In this document: positions 32,788 through 44,769 of the stretch, one piece after another | Position numbering within the stretch: position 1 is the first letter of the stretch | Layout: every line of letters starts with the position of its first letter | Source of the DNA: Cynocephalus volans | Lineage: Eukaryota > Chordata > Mammalia > Dermoptera > Cynocephalidae | Reading direction: 5' to 3' | Assembly: GCF_027409185.1 (NCBI RefSeq) | Contig: NC_084465.1 | Coordinates: 31,847,864 to 31,911,863, forward strand | DNA: 64,000 bases | Notes under the pieces: generated by a model | Seen by the model: the letters and a program-made list of their open reading frames with translations, nothing else | Told to the model about the DNA's origin: nothing | Database searches by the model: none | Translations under genes and position numbers: made by a program

Positions 32788-35700
32788 CTGCAAAATTGTA
32801 AGATAGTCAAAATATAAAGGGACAAGTAATTTTAAGTAAGAACAAAATAACAGGTACAGAAAGGGGTAGGAATTATTGTATCTTTTTTTTTAACCTCAAC
32901 AAGCAAGATTATTCCAACTTTTTTGTAATATTTGTAAGTTTCACATGCTGTTTCATGCCACTGAATAATTGGCTAATTGAGACTTAGCATACCGTAGCCT
33001 TAATCTTACTCAACAACTCATTAACAAATTAGGGGGACAGAATAGTACAGCTGTTAGAATAAGGGTGCCGGGGTCCATTTGCCCGAGTGGAGTCCCAGTT
33101 ACATCAATGACTACCTGCATGAACTTGAGGCTTTCTCAAGGATTTTAAGTCTTAGTCTCCTATCTGGGTGACCCTGGGCAAATTACTTAACCTGGTTATG
33201 CTTTATCTTCATGATCTGTAAAATAAGGATTATTATGGTGCCTACTGCATAGCCTTGTTGTAAAGATGAAATTATACAATGCATAGAAAAGGGCTTACAT
33301 AGGCCTAGCACATCTTCAGTTAACACTCAATAAATTGTAAATCAACGTAATAAGCACCACATTTGTCAGACAAGTTTAAATAGCACTGAAAGAGTGACTC
33401 CTAAATGCTGGCTCAAAACAACTGAACAAGTTCAACTGAGTATACTTTGTGTTAAATGTTATGTATAGTCAAGTTACAAGTGAATAATGACAGCTCTTTG
33501 ACAAATTTGGCAGAGTATGAGTGCTGAGTACTGAAATGATAAACCTTGAGACCAGTATGTTCTAAAATCTGGACAATGTGCTTTTTAAAACATTAAAGGT
33601 TCTCACTCTCTTCCATGGTCAGCATTTCCAGTTAGTGAGCTGGCCGTGCTAGTCTTTCAGCAGACCAGAGGGAGTAGTGGTGGTAGGTCAGTGGTAAGTC
33701 AAGGAATCATGGCAGCTTCCACTTGAATTGATTTCTTGTTACCTTCCTTGAGATGATGCCATCCATTGTTGGCAGAATAGTGGCCTTTCAAAGATGTCTT
33801 CTCCCTAATCCCCCAGAATCTGTGACTATGTTAGCTTAAAAGGGACTTTGCAGATATGGCTGAGGTTATGGATCTTGAGAAGGGGAGATTATCCTGAATT
33901 ATCTGGGTGGGCTTAGTCTAATTACATGAGTTTTTGAAAGGGTAGGAACTGTTCCAGCCGGGTTAGAAAGATGAAATGGAAGGAGGAGGCGCGGTTCAAA
34001 GTGTAAGAGGGACTCAACCCACCACTGCTGATTTTGAAGATAGAAGAAGAGGACCATGAGCTAAAGAATGTAATGGCCACTAGAAGCTAGCAATGGCTCT
34101 TAGCCAGCAGCCAGCCAGATAATGCAGATCTCATTGCTCCAACCACAGGGAACTGAGTCTGCCAATGACTCAAGTGAGCAAGTGAGGATCCTCCTCTAGA
34201 GAGGAATGCAGCCCTGCCAACACCATGCTGTTGTTAACTTATTAAGACCCAGGTTGGACTTCTGACCTACAAAACTATGAAATAATAAATTTCCATTGTT
34301 TAAGCCACTGTTTGTTGTAATTTTTATGGAAGCAATAGAAAACTAATATACTTTTCTTCTTCTTAACTCTCCAGTGGCTTTAGATGGTGTTTAGAATAAA
34401 ATTCAACCACTTATGGTGTAACTGTTCGACCCTCCCACACCCACTCTACCTTAGACATCACACTTGTTTCACTAGCATGGCAGGTTCACTTCGAACTGCA
34501 CTTACTGTCCTCTGCTTGGAACCCTCTTTCCTCTAATTTTTCACATTGTTGACTACATCTTGTCATTCAAATAGCAGCTTTAATTAGCCAATGCCCTTCT
34601 TGGATACCTTTTTGGTTGACTCTGTCACATACCTCTATTTTAATTCTCTGTATAGCACTTGCCACATCAAATACTTTTTCCCTTTTGTGTATTGTTTCTA
34701 AGCACTCATGAGCTTCAAGAGTGTGTGGACTTTGACAATAATCTACACTACTATATTTCCAGTACCAAGGATATATGAGAATTTACACCAACTTCAGATG
34801 ATACTGCAGTTAGTTCCTCAACTCCACAGAGACAAGTGTTAGGCAAAAAGAGGAGGAAAGGGATGAGAATGATTTGAAAATCATTAGTTCACATGAGATG
34901 TAGTCTATGAAAAGACCTAAGTCTGGCTGTCTAATATATAAGGTCGGGTTTATATCATATATATATCAATGGTGTAAATACTTCTACATGGCCAATTTCA
35001 AGCTACTATACTGGCATTACTGAATGCAGAATTAGGAGTCGAGTACATCACCATTACACAGTATGGTAGTGTGGTGTGGTGTGGAGTAACACATCACGAA
35101 ATAGTGATTTTTATTTATACAGATACAATAGGTGTAAATAACCTCAAGGACAGATAATAGTAAAATGAAGTTAAATAATTAATACATTTTGAGTATTTAT
35201 TTGCTTTGTTTTTAACATAATTTATTTTACTGTGTTTTTATAATTTATTTTTTAATAATGGCTGAATTTAACGGCTTCCCAAAATTCCTGCTTATTTATT
35301 AATCAGGTCTGACAAGATGGGGCCAGTAAAGCTGGTTCCCTTGCTCAGCTTTGGATCTAATAAGAAGGAATGGAAGGAAATGGTTTACTTAAGTTTGTTT
35401 TATTTCAGTTTCAGAAATTGCAAGTAAACCTGCAATTATCAGTTTCTCAAGTTGCCAATGAATCAGAGGAAACATGACAAGTAATCCATCAATTTATTGA
35501 TTATAAATGACATAGAGAAAAGGGAAAGTAGTAACAGAACAAGGATTCAAAATGATCATAAACTGGGAACGGTAGCAGAAATATATAGAACCATAGCAGA
35601 CGATTTCAAGACACTGCCATTAAGTAGAAAACAGTCATATTAAAGTTTAAGAACTGTCCCTGTATGAATAATGCTGAAGATGATTTGTGAGGCATGATAG

Positions 35701-38395
35701 TATAATGTGAATCTAAGATTAAAGTGCCATTAAACAACAACATGACACTTAAACCGTACATCACGTCATTCTTCTCATTGGGGAATGCCTCATTCATTTT
35801 TCATCAAAGTAAGGGTAGAGTTCTCAGTTATTTGAAAAAAAAAGAAGAAGGGAGAATTCATAAATTGTTTCATCATAGAATTAATAGGATTATTGAGAAA
35901 GGAGTTAATGGATTTAGGAAAACAAAAAATATAAATTAGGAATATAGTTAGGAGAATGATAATTTTAAAATAATTTGCTGGTATATGAAAGATTTTACCA
36001 AGGGATATATACCTTTCTCTGAACTTATATTTTCTGTTATTCCTTTTTTACTGGAGACCAAACCAGAGACAATAGAATTATACAAAATAGGGAGAGGGTC
36101 TCAGATTTCCATGGAAAAAATCTTACTAATGTGACTGCTAGGTAATTTTAAATGAAATAAAAATATGACTATTCTGTCTGAAGGATAAGAAGTGAATATA
36201 CTCCTTCTGAAAAGGACTCTTCTGGTCTGAGAGTATAAAGTCTATTCTGTACAGGGTCTAGGGTAGGACCCCTGGGCCATGAGATTCATTTGACATTCTC
36301 CATGGCACATTTATCACTAGTATTTCCACGTCCAACAGAGAAGGAAAAGTACAGCTCAAATTCAGCCATGTCCAATGGCAGCTTTATTCTTGCATTGAGT
36401 CAGAAAGATTGAAGAGGTGAAGGATAAAGATTTGAAATGAAGAATTAAACAGGAATACAAATAAAGAGAAACCAACCTTCTGACACCAAACACCATGTCA
36501 AGAAACAGATTACAGTATTGTTTTTATTAGTTCCTAGTCACGTAGCCTACAGAATTTCAATTAATCTTACTGAATTTCTGTTTCCTCACTGGAAAACAGG
36601 TACAATGTTTTCTGCCTTTCAACATAACCACACAAATGCAAGCTACTATTATGTGCCAAGTGTAGTACTTATTTTCTTATTCAATACAAAAACAAACCTC
36701 AAAATTATTAGAGGCAGAAATATTTTTATTTACTTCCTATCAATTCAACTTACCGCAGTTCGCATTAAATTAAGGCCTTCCCATATTATAATTCCAGAGG
36801 CACCCAGAGCAATAGTTTCGCCAAGTGTATTCAAGAGGTCAACCTGGCAAATGCAACAGGAATAGTTAACAGAAAGGTTCAAAATGAAAGTGTTATGCCA
36901 GTAACAACAAAGCTAAGCATGGTCACCCAAAAATAATGATTTAAATATTTCTCCACTATCTATTTCTATCCTTTACATAGCCATCACCCTGTTATAAAGA
37001 AAAGAAACTATTACCTGATTTGAGGATCACGTACTGCACACAGGTATATTGATATTCAACTCTGTACCCCACAGATATGTACAATCAATTGTCTTTCAAT
37101 TAAATAAATAAGTAAAGTCTTACTTTTTCTACTTTTTCAAAAAAGAGACTAATATTATTTTAATTACATCTGTTGACAAGAAAGCAAGTCCATTAAAGAA
37201 AAAAAGAAATTGAGTTAATAAAATCTCTATACACCCAATTCTCCATGATTCCTAAGAGATGAGTACATTAAAAATTAAATATATTCTTATTTTGCATTGA
37301 TAGAATGATATAGAACTATTTGTGTGCATATTCTTAAATAATATTTAAAGCTAAATTTCACTTCCTTCAAAAATGATATTAAATTTCACTAAACACCACC
37401 ATTTGTGTATATTATTTCGTAGCCCTCATACCATAACTTACCGCTGAAAGATATCTGGTAGTTAGATCCGTATAAACTGGGCGAGCATATACATAAACCG
37501 GAACTGGATTTTTAGCATCATGTACTTTAGAAACCCTAATGGCTTCCTGAACACGGTTACGGACAAAGAGTGCAGCTCCTCGAACAGATGAGATGCTGTT
37601 GAAATAGATGGATGGGAAAAGGGCAGTGCTTTCCTTCCACAACCATTCGAGATCATCATTTCTACTCTTTTCGATATCGTGGCAACTTCCATTGTAATTG
37701 GGGTTATTAAAATGATAGTTGTGACAATCAGGAAAAGGATAATAACCCCATAAGTGATTTGGTCGAAGTAATTTTCCCAGTTTTAAAGTCTCTAGCATGA
37801 AAGTCTTTCCTGCCTTTTCAAACTCTTCTTTGGCTACCTTGGCAGCATCTTTGGCATTAAGGCTTACATTTTGTTGCTGAACCAACTGAATAGACCGATT
37901 CCTGTAAATATCTTTAGGTGCCCAGTTTCTTGTCCAGGTGGGATTCCATTCTTCCCAGTCAATGACAGCTAAAGCCACCTTGTCTGTTGGCAAGTAATAG
38001 GCAATGTCTTTTTTAGCTTTCTCCAAATGGTCTTTTAAGGACCCATTCTGGGGGATTCCTCCATGCACACTTTTGCCTGTATTTACATCTATATGAGGAT
38101 AGTAGCCAAGTCTTTCTGCATAAAATATTGTAACATCTTGCCCTGTGACGTCTTTTTGGGGGCTTCCTCGTAAAGAGAAAAGGCTCAGATCTAAAGGCAC
38201 ATTAAACCTTTTATCACAAACATCAATTGGGGCATTCCAGGCCCAGAGGAAAGGTATATTTGGTAGAAGAGGGGGTGCTATGAAATTCAGACTCAAGCAA
38301 CATGGAATCAGAAAGAAGGCAAAAAGTGTCTGGGATAGTCCATTGGACTCAAAAAAGCCCTCAGAAAAGATGTGTTTGAGCCATAGCACTCCCAT
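32227..38395 (-). CDS. SPAM1: SPAM1/PH-20 hyaluronidase, complete coding region in three exons
   Basis: A sperm-surface hyaluronidase of glycosyl hydrolase family 56, used for cumulus penetration and zona binding. Exons on -: 38395-37442, 36843-36754, 32787-32227, together 534 codons plus stop (human about 510). Both introns are GT-AG and in phase 0. Residues 1-35 form a signal peptide. Asp146 and Glu148 in VIDWEEW are the catalytic pair at the same numbering as human. LLRPNHLWGYY and the Cys-rich EGF-like region (CGQALCQGQGVC) are kept, and several N-glycosylation sites are present. The C-terminus keeps PSATLSATM and the hydrophobic GPI-signal-like stretch, then runs on for about 18 more residues. 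No stop or frameshift is seen, so it looks functional. The paralogues HYALP1 and HYAL5 are less likely alternatives. The promoter and 5' non-coding exon are not identified. Confidence 0.93.
33045..33350 (+). repeat. MIR in SPAM1 intron 2
   Basis: Contains the MIR core: GACCCTGGGCAAATTACTTA, then ATCTGTAAAATAAGGATTAT and a CTCAATAAAT-type tail. It lies inside the intron on the opposite strand to SPAM1. Confidence 0.8.
33765..34350 (+). mobile_element. MaLR LTR (MLT1-like) in SPAM1 intron 2
   Basis: MLT1-type words: 'gtctgtgactatgttagcttaaaaggg', 'ggagattatcctgaattatctgggtgggc', 'tttaagccactgtttgttgtaatt'. Solo, no coding content. Confidence 0.8.
34360..34785 (+). repeat. L2-like 3' end in SPAM1 intron 2
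   Basis: Resembles L2 3' text: CACTCTACCTTAGACATCAC, then GTATAGCACTTGCCACATCA, then CATGAGCTTCAAGAGTGTGT. No coding potential. Confidence 0.65.
34786..36753. other. rest of SPAM1 intron 2
   Basis: AT-rich intronic sequence. A TGGTGTGGTGTGG-type run is at about 35080. No exon of another gene is seen. The 115-codon frame at 36518-36865 runs antisense across exon 2 and is a shadow. Confidence 0.5.
36754..36843 (-). CDS. SPAM1: SPAM1 coding exon 2 (90 bp)
   Basis: Thirty codons, VDLLNTLGETIALG to NLMRTA, between acceptor TTTGCCAG and donor GTAAGT. The 90-bp phase-0 exon with GETxALGASGI is the conserved second exon of HYAL-family genes and closes the catalytic barrel. It is too short to appear as a long open frame. 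Confidence 0.92.
36990..37110 (+). mobile_element. L1-like 3' tail in SPAM1 intron 1
   Basis: Short text resembling an L1 3' end: ACTCTGTACCCCACAGATAT, then ACAATCAATTGTCTTTCAAT, then a TAAATAAATAAG tail. Inside the 598-bp intron between coding exons 1 and 2. Confidence 0.5.
37442..38395 (-). CDS. SPAM1: SPAM1 coding exon 1
   Basis: Codons 1-318: signal peptide, most of the catalytic barrel including Asp146 and Glu148, ending TTRYLSA at the donor GCG|GTAAGT (37441-37436). The ATG at 38393-38395 is the first Met of a PH-20-like signal peptide (MGVLWLKHIF). A possible acceptor for a 5' non-coding exon junction, TTTTTCATAG on -, ends at 38411, leaving 15 non-coding bases before the ATG. Confidence 0.93.
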
Positions 38396-38410
38396 TGCAG
38401 AGAGTAATGG

Positions 38411-41119
38411 CTATGAAAAACACATTTCTTCCTACACTCTTTGGTTTACCCAATATTTGACGGAAGATATGAGCACAGATGAAAAATAGTGGACTGATGT
38501 CACTGTGATGAATAAAGAGGTATAATGATTGTGTTAGATTTATATACTTTCTTCTTGTTTCATGTTCAGGAATGTTTTGCAAGTTGCATCATCTATAACT
38601 GAAAAAAATATAGAATATGTTGTCATGCTGCATTTCATAATACAGATTGTAAACGTTTTACAAAGATCTCAACTTTAAGTGTGGGGAGTTTATTTCAATT
38701 TAGAAGATGGAGGACCTACTCCTCTGTTTGGATCAATAAAATTATTTCCTCCTATGTATGATTAAATTCTAAAATAATTAACATTTGTCCCATCTTCTCA
38801 AATTATTACTGAATCTGCAGAGAGGTGAATGTAGCTATTTTTCCTTTTTCGTTCCCAGCTGTGCAGATTGCTGTACCAAGCAATGCCTTAGCAAAAACCC
38901 GTTGAATTAAAATAAAATCCAAGTTGAATCTCTCATGCTTGTTTATTGCTTCTTGAAAGACCACTCTATAGTGCTCTGCCAAATATTAAAAACAACCTGT
39001 CCTAAAATTGTGAAATTTCTTATTTCTTTTTCTTTTCGTCTTTTATTGAAGGGGATCAGTGAGGAAGGAGGGAAAAGTCACTTCTGACAGAGGTAACAAG
39101 ACAAAAGTTTGCTTGAAACTATAGAATCAACCAAAAACTCCTACCAAAATGATAGCTTAAGTGCTCTTTGGAAAACTGCTTGATCAAGTCTTACAATAAT
39201 GTACTATCATGTGTAAAGTTAATAAAACATTTTACTATTTTATAACTTTTACTAAAAGGATTGGTTCTAGCCTAACTTCATTAAAGCAATATATGAGTTT
39301 TGGCATTTTTATAGTGTTTGGTATGTGAGATTGTGTTGTCATTCTGATTGTCACAAAGTGAAGTGTTACAGCAGATTTTGTGGTACAGTAAAATGGTCTG
39401 AGCCAAGCACAATAAGTTAAACTATGTACTATTCAGCATTTGGCATTTGGGAAAATTACCTACAAGAAGATATATTTAAATGTTCCAGTTTTTCTTTTCT
39501 TAATTCTTTCTTATTTATTTATTTTTTGGTGGCTACCTGGTAAGCAGAACCTTTCTTTATACCACTCTTCCCTGGAATGTGTCCTTACCATAGCAAATTA
39601 TCCATTCATTCCCATCACTATGAAATAAATTACTCTACAAACAACACTGGTGTCAGAATAAAATGAAATCTTGAAAACAATTAAAGTCTCATATTTTGAA
39701 GATAATGAAATTTTTACTCATGTTTAGAACATGTAAACTAGCTAAAGATTTTTATAGCTTAAACCCTTAAAAACTTCCTTACTCAGGGCCTAGAAAATCT
39801 TCACCTAAAGTAATACTGGGAGAAAAAACTAACTCCTTTCAAATCCAACTACCAATACCAGTGCTGAACAGCAAGAAGTGGGAAAAGGAAATGGAATAAA
39901 GGATTAGCTTTCCCTATATCTCACAGAAGGAGTACACCAAGCTTATTGAAATTAACATTCAACTCTAATTTCTACATGATCATTTTATATAAGAATAATA
40001 TGGCGCAGAATGAGTCTACTGAGAAGGTCTTTACTCACAGAAATCTTCAAAAAACAATGGACACTTCTATCTTTGAAAATTAAATGAACGAAATAGCTCT
40101 TCTTTAGTGTCAGTCTTCTGACAAAGTGTTGGAGCACAGAATTGGGGACATACCTAGAAGTTAGCATCTAAAATAGCATCTTCCTTTTATTTAAAGCATC
40201 GAATAGAGACCTTTACCTGTTTAAAGCGTCTTATACAGAATTTCATCTCCATGGAAAATCTTAACTGATTTAACCCCAGATAATTAAAAATTGAATTATC
40301 TGCAGCTAGCATTCCTAAAGTCTGTGCTCAATTTATATCTACTAAAGTCACCTCTTAAGTGTCCTCCTTGCCCATTGTGTGGATAATTGCTTCTTAAAGC
40401 ACTCCTGCTAAGTCTTTGAAATCCCCCAAACCCCAGCAATGCTACTTACCCAGAAGCTTACTTTCAAAGTCCAATTACTCAACCTGTCTAGTAGTACAAA
40501 GGCAAGAAGTGGTCTGGACTCAATGGCTTCCTAGAGCATTGACATGTCATTAGTGTGCCTTTTAGAAAAAAAAAAAAAGATATTTTTATATCAAAATTTA
40601 CTTGGAAGTTTAAGATCTGAATACATCTAAAATCATATTTAGATTGAACTCTTTCCTGTTGTAAAGGAATTTTATCACCAGAACACATGCTAGCTAAATC
40701 CTTTGACCCAGGAAACCCTTCTCTGATGATAAGTCCAAAATTATTTTGTAATAAAAATAAATATATTTATATAATTTTATATACAATATAAATTTTATAT
40801 GTATTATATAAATTTATATAGCTATGTGTAGATATTCACATAAGTAGTATTCACTACTATGTATTGTAGCATCCATGAAATGAGAAAATATAAAAAACAA
40901 CTTTAATACCCAATGATAAGAAATGCTTCAATATGGTATCAGCCTGATGGAATTTATGCAGATATCAGAACTAGTTACAAGGATAATGAAACAATATATA
41001 AAGATGTTTGCCTAAATACCAAGTGAAATAAAGTACAAAAATATACACTATCAGTGTAGGCATACAAAAACATGTAAGCACATGCTTAAGGAATTGAAGA
41101 ATATTCAGAAATATGACAG
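38411..41119. other. upstream of SPAM1, no recognised feature
   Basis: Expected to contain SPAM1 5' non-coding sequence and intron, but no exon could be placed without transcripts. Very AT-rich near 40740-40860. No other gene seen. Confidence 0.4.
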
Positions 41120-41830
41120 AATATTTACATTTTCTGAGCATCCATTATATAATTTTTCTAATGTATTGAATTGTACAATTTTATGGGGTATAGTTTGTTG
41201 TTTCAATACATGCATATGTTGTATAATGGTCCTAACAGAATAGTTAGTATATCAATCATCTAAACTTATCATTTCTTTGTGGTTATGACGTACAAGATCC
41301 TCTTCTCTAGCTATCTCAAAATATACAATATGATATTGTTAGCTATAGTCACCCTAGAGTAGCAGAATGTATTCTTCCTATTTAACTAACTTAGTAACTT
41401 TGTAGCTGTTTACTACCCTCTCCCTATCCCCCATCCCCCCTCCTCTTTCCATCCTCTGGTAACCACTATTATACTATTTCTTTTCTGTTTTTTTCTTTTT
41501 ATGTATCTTTTTCCTAATTGACCCATGATTTATGGAGTTTAATGTGATATTTGGGCACCTTTATACAGTATGCAATGATCCTGTCAGGATATTTAGCCCA
41601 TACTTCCCCTCAAATATTTGTCACCTCTTCATGTTGGGAACATTAGAAAATCCTTTCAATTAGCTACTTGAAGTTACCCATAATTTGTGGATGACTTGAG
41701 TCTCCCTATACTGCTGTAGAATCCTTGATCTTATTCTTCCTGTGTCTCCGCAATTTTGACCACCATCTCCCCATCCCCTCTCCAGCCTCCCTTCCCAGTC
41801 TTTAGTAACCACTATTCTACTGTCTACCTA
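41120..41830 (-). mobile_element. L1 3' UTR, antisense, two related blocks
   Basis: Text typical of L1 3' UTRs read backwards: GTCACCCTAGAGTAGCAGAA, then CCATCCTCTGGTAACCACTA near 41450, and again CCAGTCTTTAGTAACCACTATTCTACTG near 41800. The repeated TAACCACTATT blocks suggest either two elements or an internal duplication. Confidence 0.7.
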
Positions 41831-41837
41831 GTAAGTT

Positions 41838-42145
41838 GGGGTGTTTAGGAGATGATTAGATTGTAAGGACTGTGCCCTCAAGAATGGATTGATCCACTCA
41901 GTAAGTAATTGGCATGGTTCTGATGGCTTTAAACAGAGCAAGTGAAAAGATTAGCTCACTCTTGCTCAGCCGTTTCTTGTCATGTGACACCCTGCATTGC
42001 TGTAGAGAGTGACCAGCAGAATAAGACCCACCAGATGTGTTCCCTGGAGCTTGGACTTCCAAGTCTCCAAACTGTAAGCAATGAATTTTGTTTCTTTTGT
42101 TTCACATATTCTGTTACAAGCAACAGAAATAAACTAATACAAGGA
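41838..42145 (+). mobile_element. MaLR LTR (MST/MLT1-like)
   Basis: Words such as GATGATTAGATTGTAAGGAC, CAAGAATGGATTGATCCACT and GAAATAAACTAATACAAG at the end are typical of MST/THE-type LTRs. Solo copy. Confidence 0.75.
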
Positions 42146-42740
42146 GTCAATCATGAGACCATCTCCACAATCTACTCTTTTGGTATTCACATTTCTCATG
42201 AGTCTATGCATATATGATCTCAATTTATTTATTTAAATTTAGATAAAATCCTCTTACCATTAAAATATATTTAGATTTTGAATATAAATTGCTATTATAA
42301 ATGTAAAGGTAAAAACTCGGAAATATGGTCAAATATTAATAAGGGCAAGATTGTCACTTTGGTGAAAGCACAATATAACTGAAGGGGTGGGTGGGTGAAG
42401 GAGAGATTCCCAAGGTTTAAATCATTCACGGGGCAGTCTCCACTTGTTCTTGGCAGTCCCAAGAACAAATAAATGTGATAAAGGCTTTGTTACAATACTA
42501 AACAAATAGTCCCTAGCCTCTGGAATCCTCAGGATACTGAATATTATTTTCATGTATCTAGATTACTTCCAGAAATACTGCGGTAATCATTCTTTAACAT
42601 AAAAATAAAAAGCAAACTTCCAAGTGAGCCACAGGCCACAAGTTTATTGCCTTGTATCCTAATCACATTTGATAGGGTGTGTATCCTTTCCAAAGTTTAT
42701 AATTTCAACTTAAGGGCTGACTTCTACACTCAGTTACAAG
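42146..42740. other. no recognised feature
   Basis: No gene or nameable repeat seen. Confidence 0.4.
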
Positions 42741-43210
42741 TGTAGGGGCCAAAGGAAAACTTCTTTACCCCTGGAGTTTCATTAATAAAGATCACTGACA
42801 AATTTAGATCAATATGAAGAAAAGGCATACAAATTTTATTATTTAACATGCTGGGAATGGGCAAAGCAGGGGGAATCACAAGAGAGTGATGTTCCAATTT
42901 TCCACTGGGCTACAGAGCTTATATACCCATCATGCAGAAAGGGGAGATGGGGAAGTGCTTGTAGGAATACATGATTTTTAAAGGGGTGTAATGGGCCTGG
43001 AGAACATATAATGATCCAGAACAAAGTTTGTTTGGCCCACACAGCAGAAAATGACTGGTAAATGATTTCTTTCTTTTCTTTTTTTTTTTTTAATACTGAA
43101 TGGGACCGAAATATAAGGCAATGGTCTGTGACAAAATTTAGTCCAGGTGTGTTGACAGACTCCAGTCTTCCTTCCTGTGATATGAGTTAAGTTGATGAAA
43201 TCCAAGCGAA
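42741..43210 (-). mobile_element. class I LTR, left arm of an inverted pair
   Basis: Starts TGTAGGGGCCAAAGGAAAAC on + and runs to CTCATATC-type text near 43190. It is the reverse complement of most of 43850-44294. On its own strand it ends in CA and carries a TATATAAG-like box (+ CTTATATACCC at about 42920). Flanking sequence to about 43420 may belong to the same element. Confidence 0.75.
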
Positions 43211-43849
43211 GAGTTTTGAACAAACATTTAAGAGACCAGAATAATATTCCCCCAAAGCAGAAAACGTGCAAAAATTTACACTTTTTCAAGAAAGAAAGAA
43301 TCCCTTGAGCAAGATTTTTTTCTAGGAAGTTTTTTCTTAAGCTATGACATTTTATAAATAATCTGGCCAGAATACATATAAACTTGATTCAACAGGAGAG
43401 GTTAATACCACTTTACATGGCATTTCATCAACTTCTTTTTTCTTCCCCTTTCTTTTATTATTAACATTATTATTCCTCTCCCTTGGTTCCTTCTAACTTT
43501 GTCTTAACTTTCTCAGTATTGCCTCAGATATATTTTGAACAGGTTGGATATTCTGAAGGCTAAAGAAATTGCTAATCCTTAATCTATGTAACCACCACTA
43601 GGCACAATTAAATGCCAGAAAAACTACTCACAGAGCTGTTGTGGTGCAAAAAACTGTTACTCAAACTATGATCTTTTGACAGGCTGAAATAAAGAAGCAG
43701 CCTCAAGGTCTCTCTGACCTTCCCCTCAACCCCTCAATTCTCTGTCACTCTCCAAAGCACAGGATGAAGCTGATTCCCTTATCTACCTGTCGTTTAGACC
43801 CACCAAGAAAAAGAAGACAATTACGTCTAGTTCCTTCTGTCATTTCCCT

Positions 43850-44294
43850 GAGTTTTCATTAACTTAACTCATATCACAGGAAGGAAGACTGTAATCTGTC
43901 AACACACCTGAACTAACTTTTATCATAGACTATTGTCTTATATTCTGGTCCCATTTGGTATTTTGGAGAAAATCATTTACCAGTCATTGTCTGCTTTGCA
44001 GTCCAAACAGACTTTGTCCTGGGCCATCGTTTGTTCTTCTGGCCCGTTGAATTCCCCTAAAAATCATTTACTTCTACACCCCCATCTGCCTCTTGCCCTA
44101 TGGAGATGGGTATATAAGTTGTGTACCCCAACGGAAAACTGGGACATAACTCTCTTGTGATTCCTCTGTGCTTTGCTTTCTCCCAGCACATTAAATAATA
44201 AAATTTGTTATACCTTTTCTTCATATGGATCTAAATTTGTCTGTGATTTTTATTAATGAACCTTTAGGGGTGAAGTTTTTCTTTAGACCCTACA
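43850..44294 (+). mobile_element. class I LTR, right arm of an inverted pair
   Basis: Contains a TATA box (GGGTATATAAG near 44110), a polyadenylation signal (AATAAAA near 44198) and ends GACCCTACA at 44294. Homologous to 42741-43210 in inverse orientation and to the fragment at 11878. Sequence between 43560 and 43850 may be its U3. Confidence 0.75.
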
Positions 44295-44575
44295 GAGCTA
44301 AAGAGGTAGTCTTAAAAACATGGCACATTATAGAACTAATCCTTGTCCACAGAGTCATACCTGGTTTTCCCTACTAGGTTATGTAACAGAAAGAGAAAAA
44401 GACAACTTACTTTTGAAGTAAAACTTAAAAAGTTTTCCTCTAAGATGTCAGTAGATCAGAAGTTGCTGCACTCTAATAGCTCTGCAATATCTAACCTGTT
44501 GGGTGAGAAAAGGAAGCACTTTGTCCTGTCAGAAGAACGACTTAGTCTTCTGAGATGTCATGGGGCAGGGAAACC

Positions 44576-44604
44576 TCTGTGTGTGTGTATGTGTGTGTGC
44601 GTGC

Positions 44605-44639
<35 letters not shown>

Positions 44640-44726
44640 TGTGTGTGTGTGTCTGTGTGTCTGTGTGTGTGTGTGTGTGTCTGTGTGTGTGTGTCTGTGT
44701 GTGTCTGTGTGTGTCTGTGTGTGTGG
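44576..44726. repeat. TG-rich microsatellite with TGTC interruptions
   Basis: About 150 bases of (TG)n regularly broken by CTG, giving TGTGTGTC-type units. Long open frames in all readings (Cys-Val or His-Thr repeats) are artefacts of the repeat. Alternating purine-pyrimidine DNA of this type can adopt Z-form. Confidence 0.95.
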
Positions 44727-44769
44727 TTGGTGTTTTAATACCAACAAATTCAAGTGCTTCTGGCAGAGA

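Noticed and set aside
32788-32793. ATG at 32793 as start of a separate gene
   Set aside because: It lies in the acceptor region of exon 3; the exon joins to exon 2 in phase 0 and gives a normal PH-20 C-terminus.
36518-36865. 115-codon + strand frame across SPAM1 exon 2
   Set aside because: It is antisense to a conserved exon and shows no similarity to a known protein.
37412-37441. Extension of SPAM1 exon 1 to the end of the open frame at 37412
   Set aside because: A GTAAGT donor at 37441-37436 and the in-phase exon 2 at 36843 give the conserved protein. The extension is intron.
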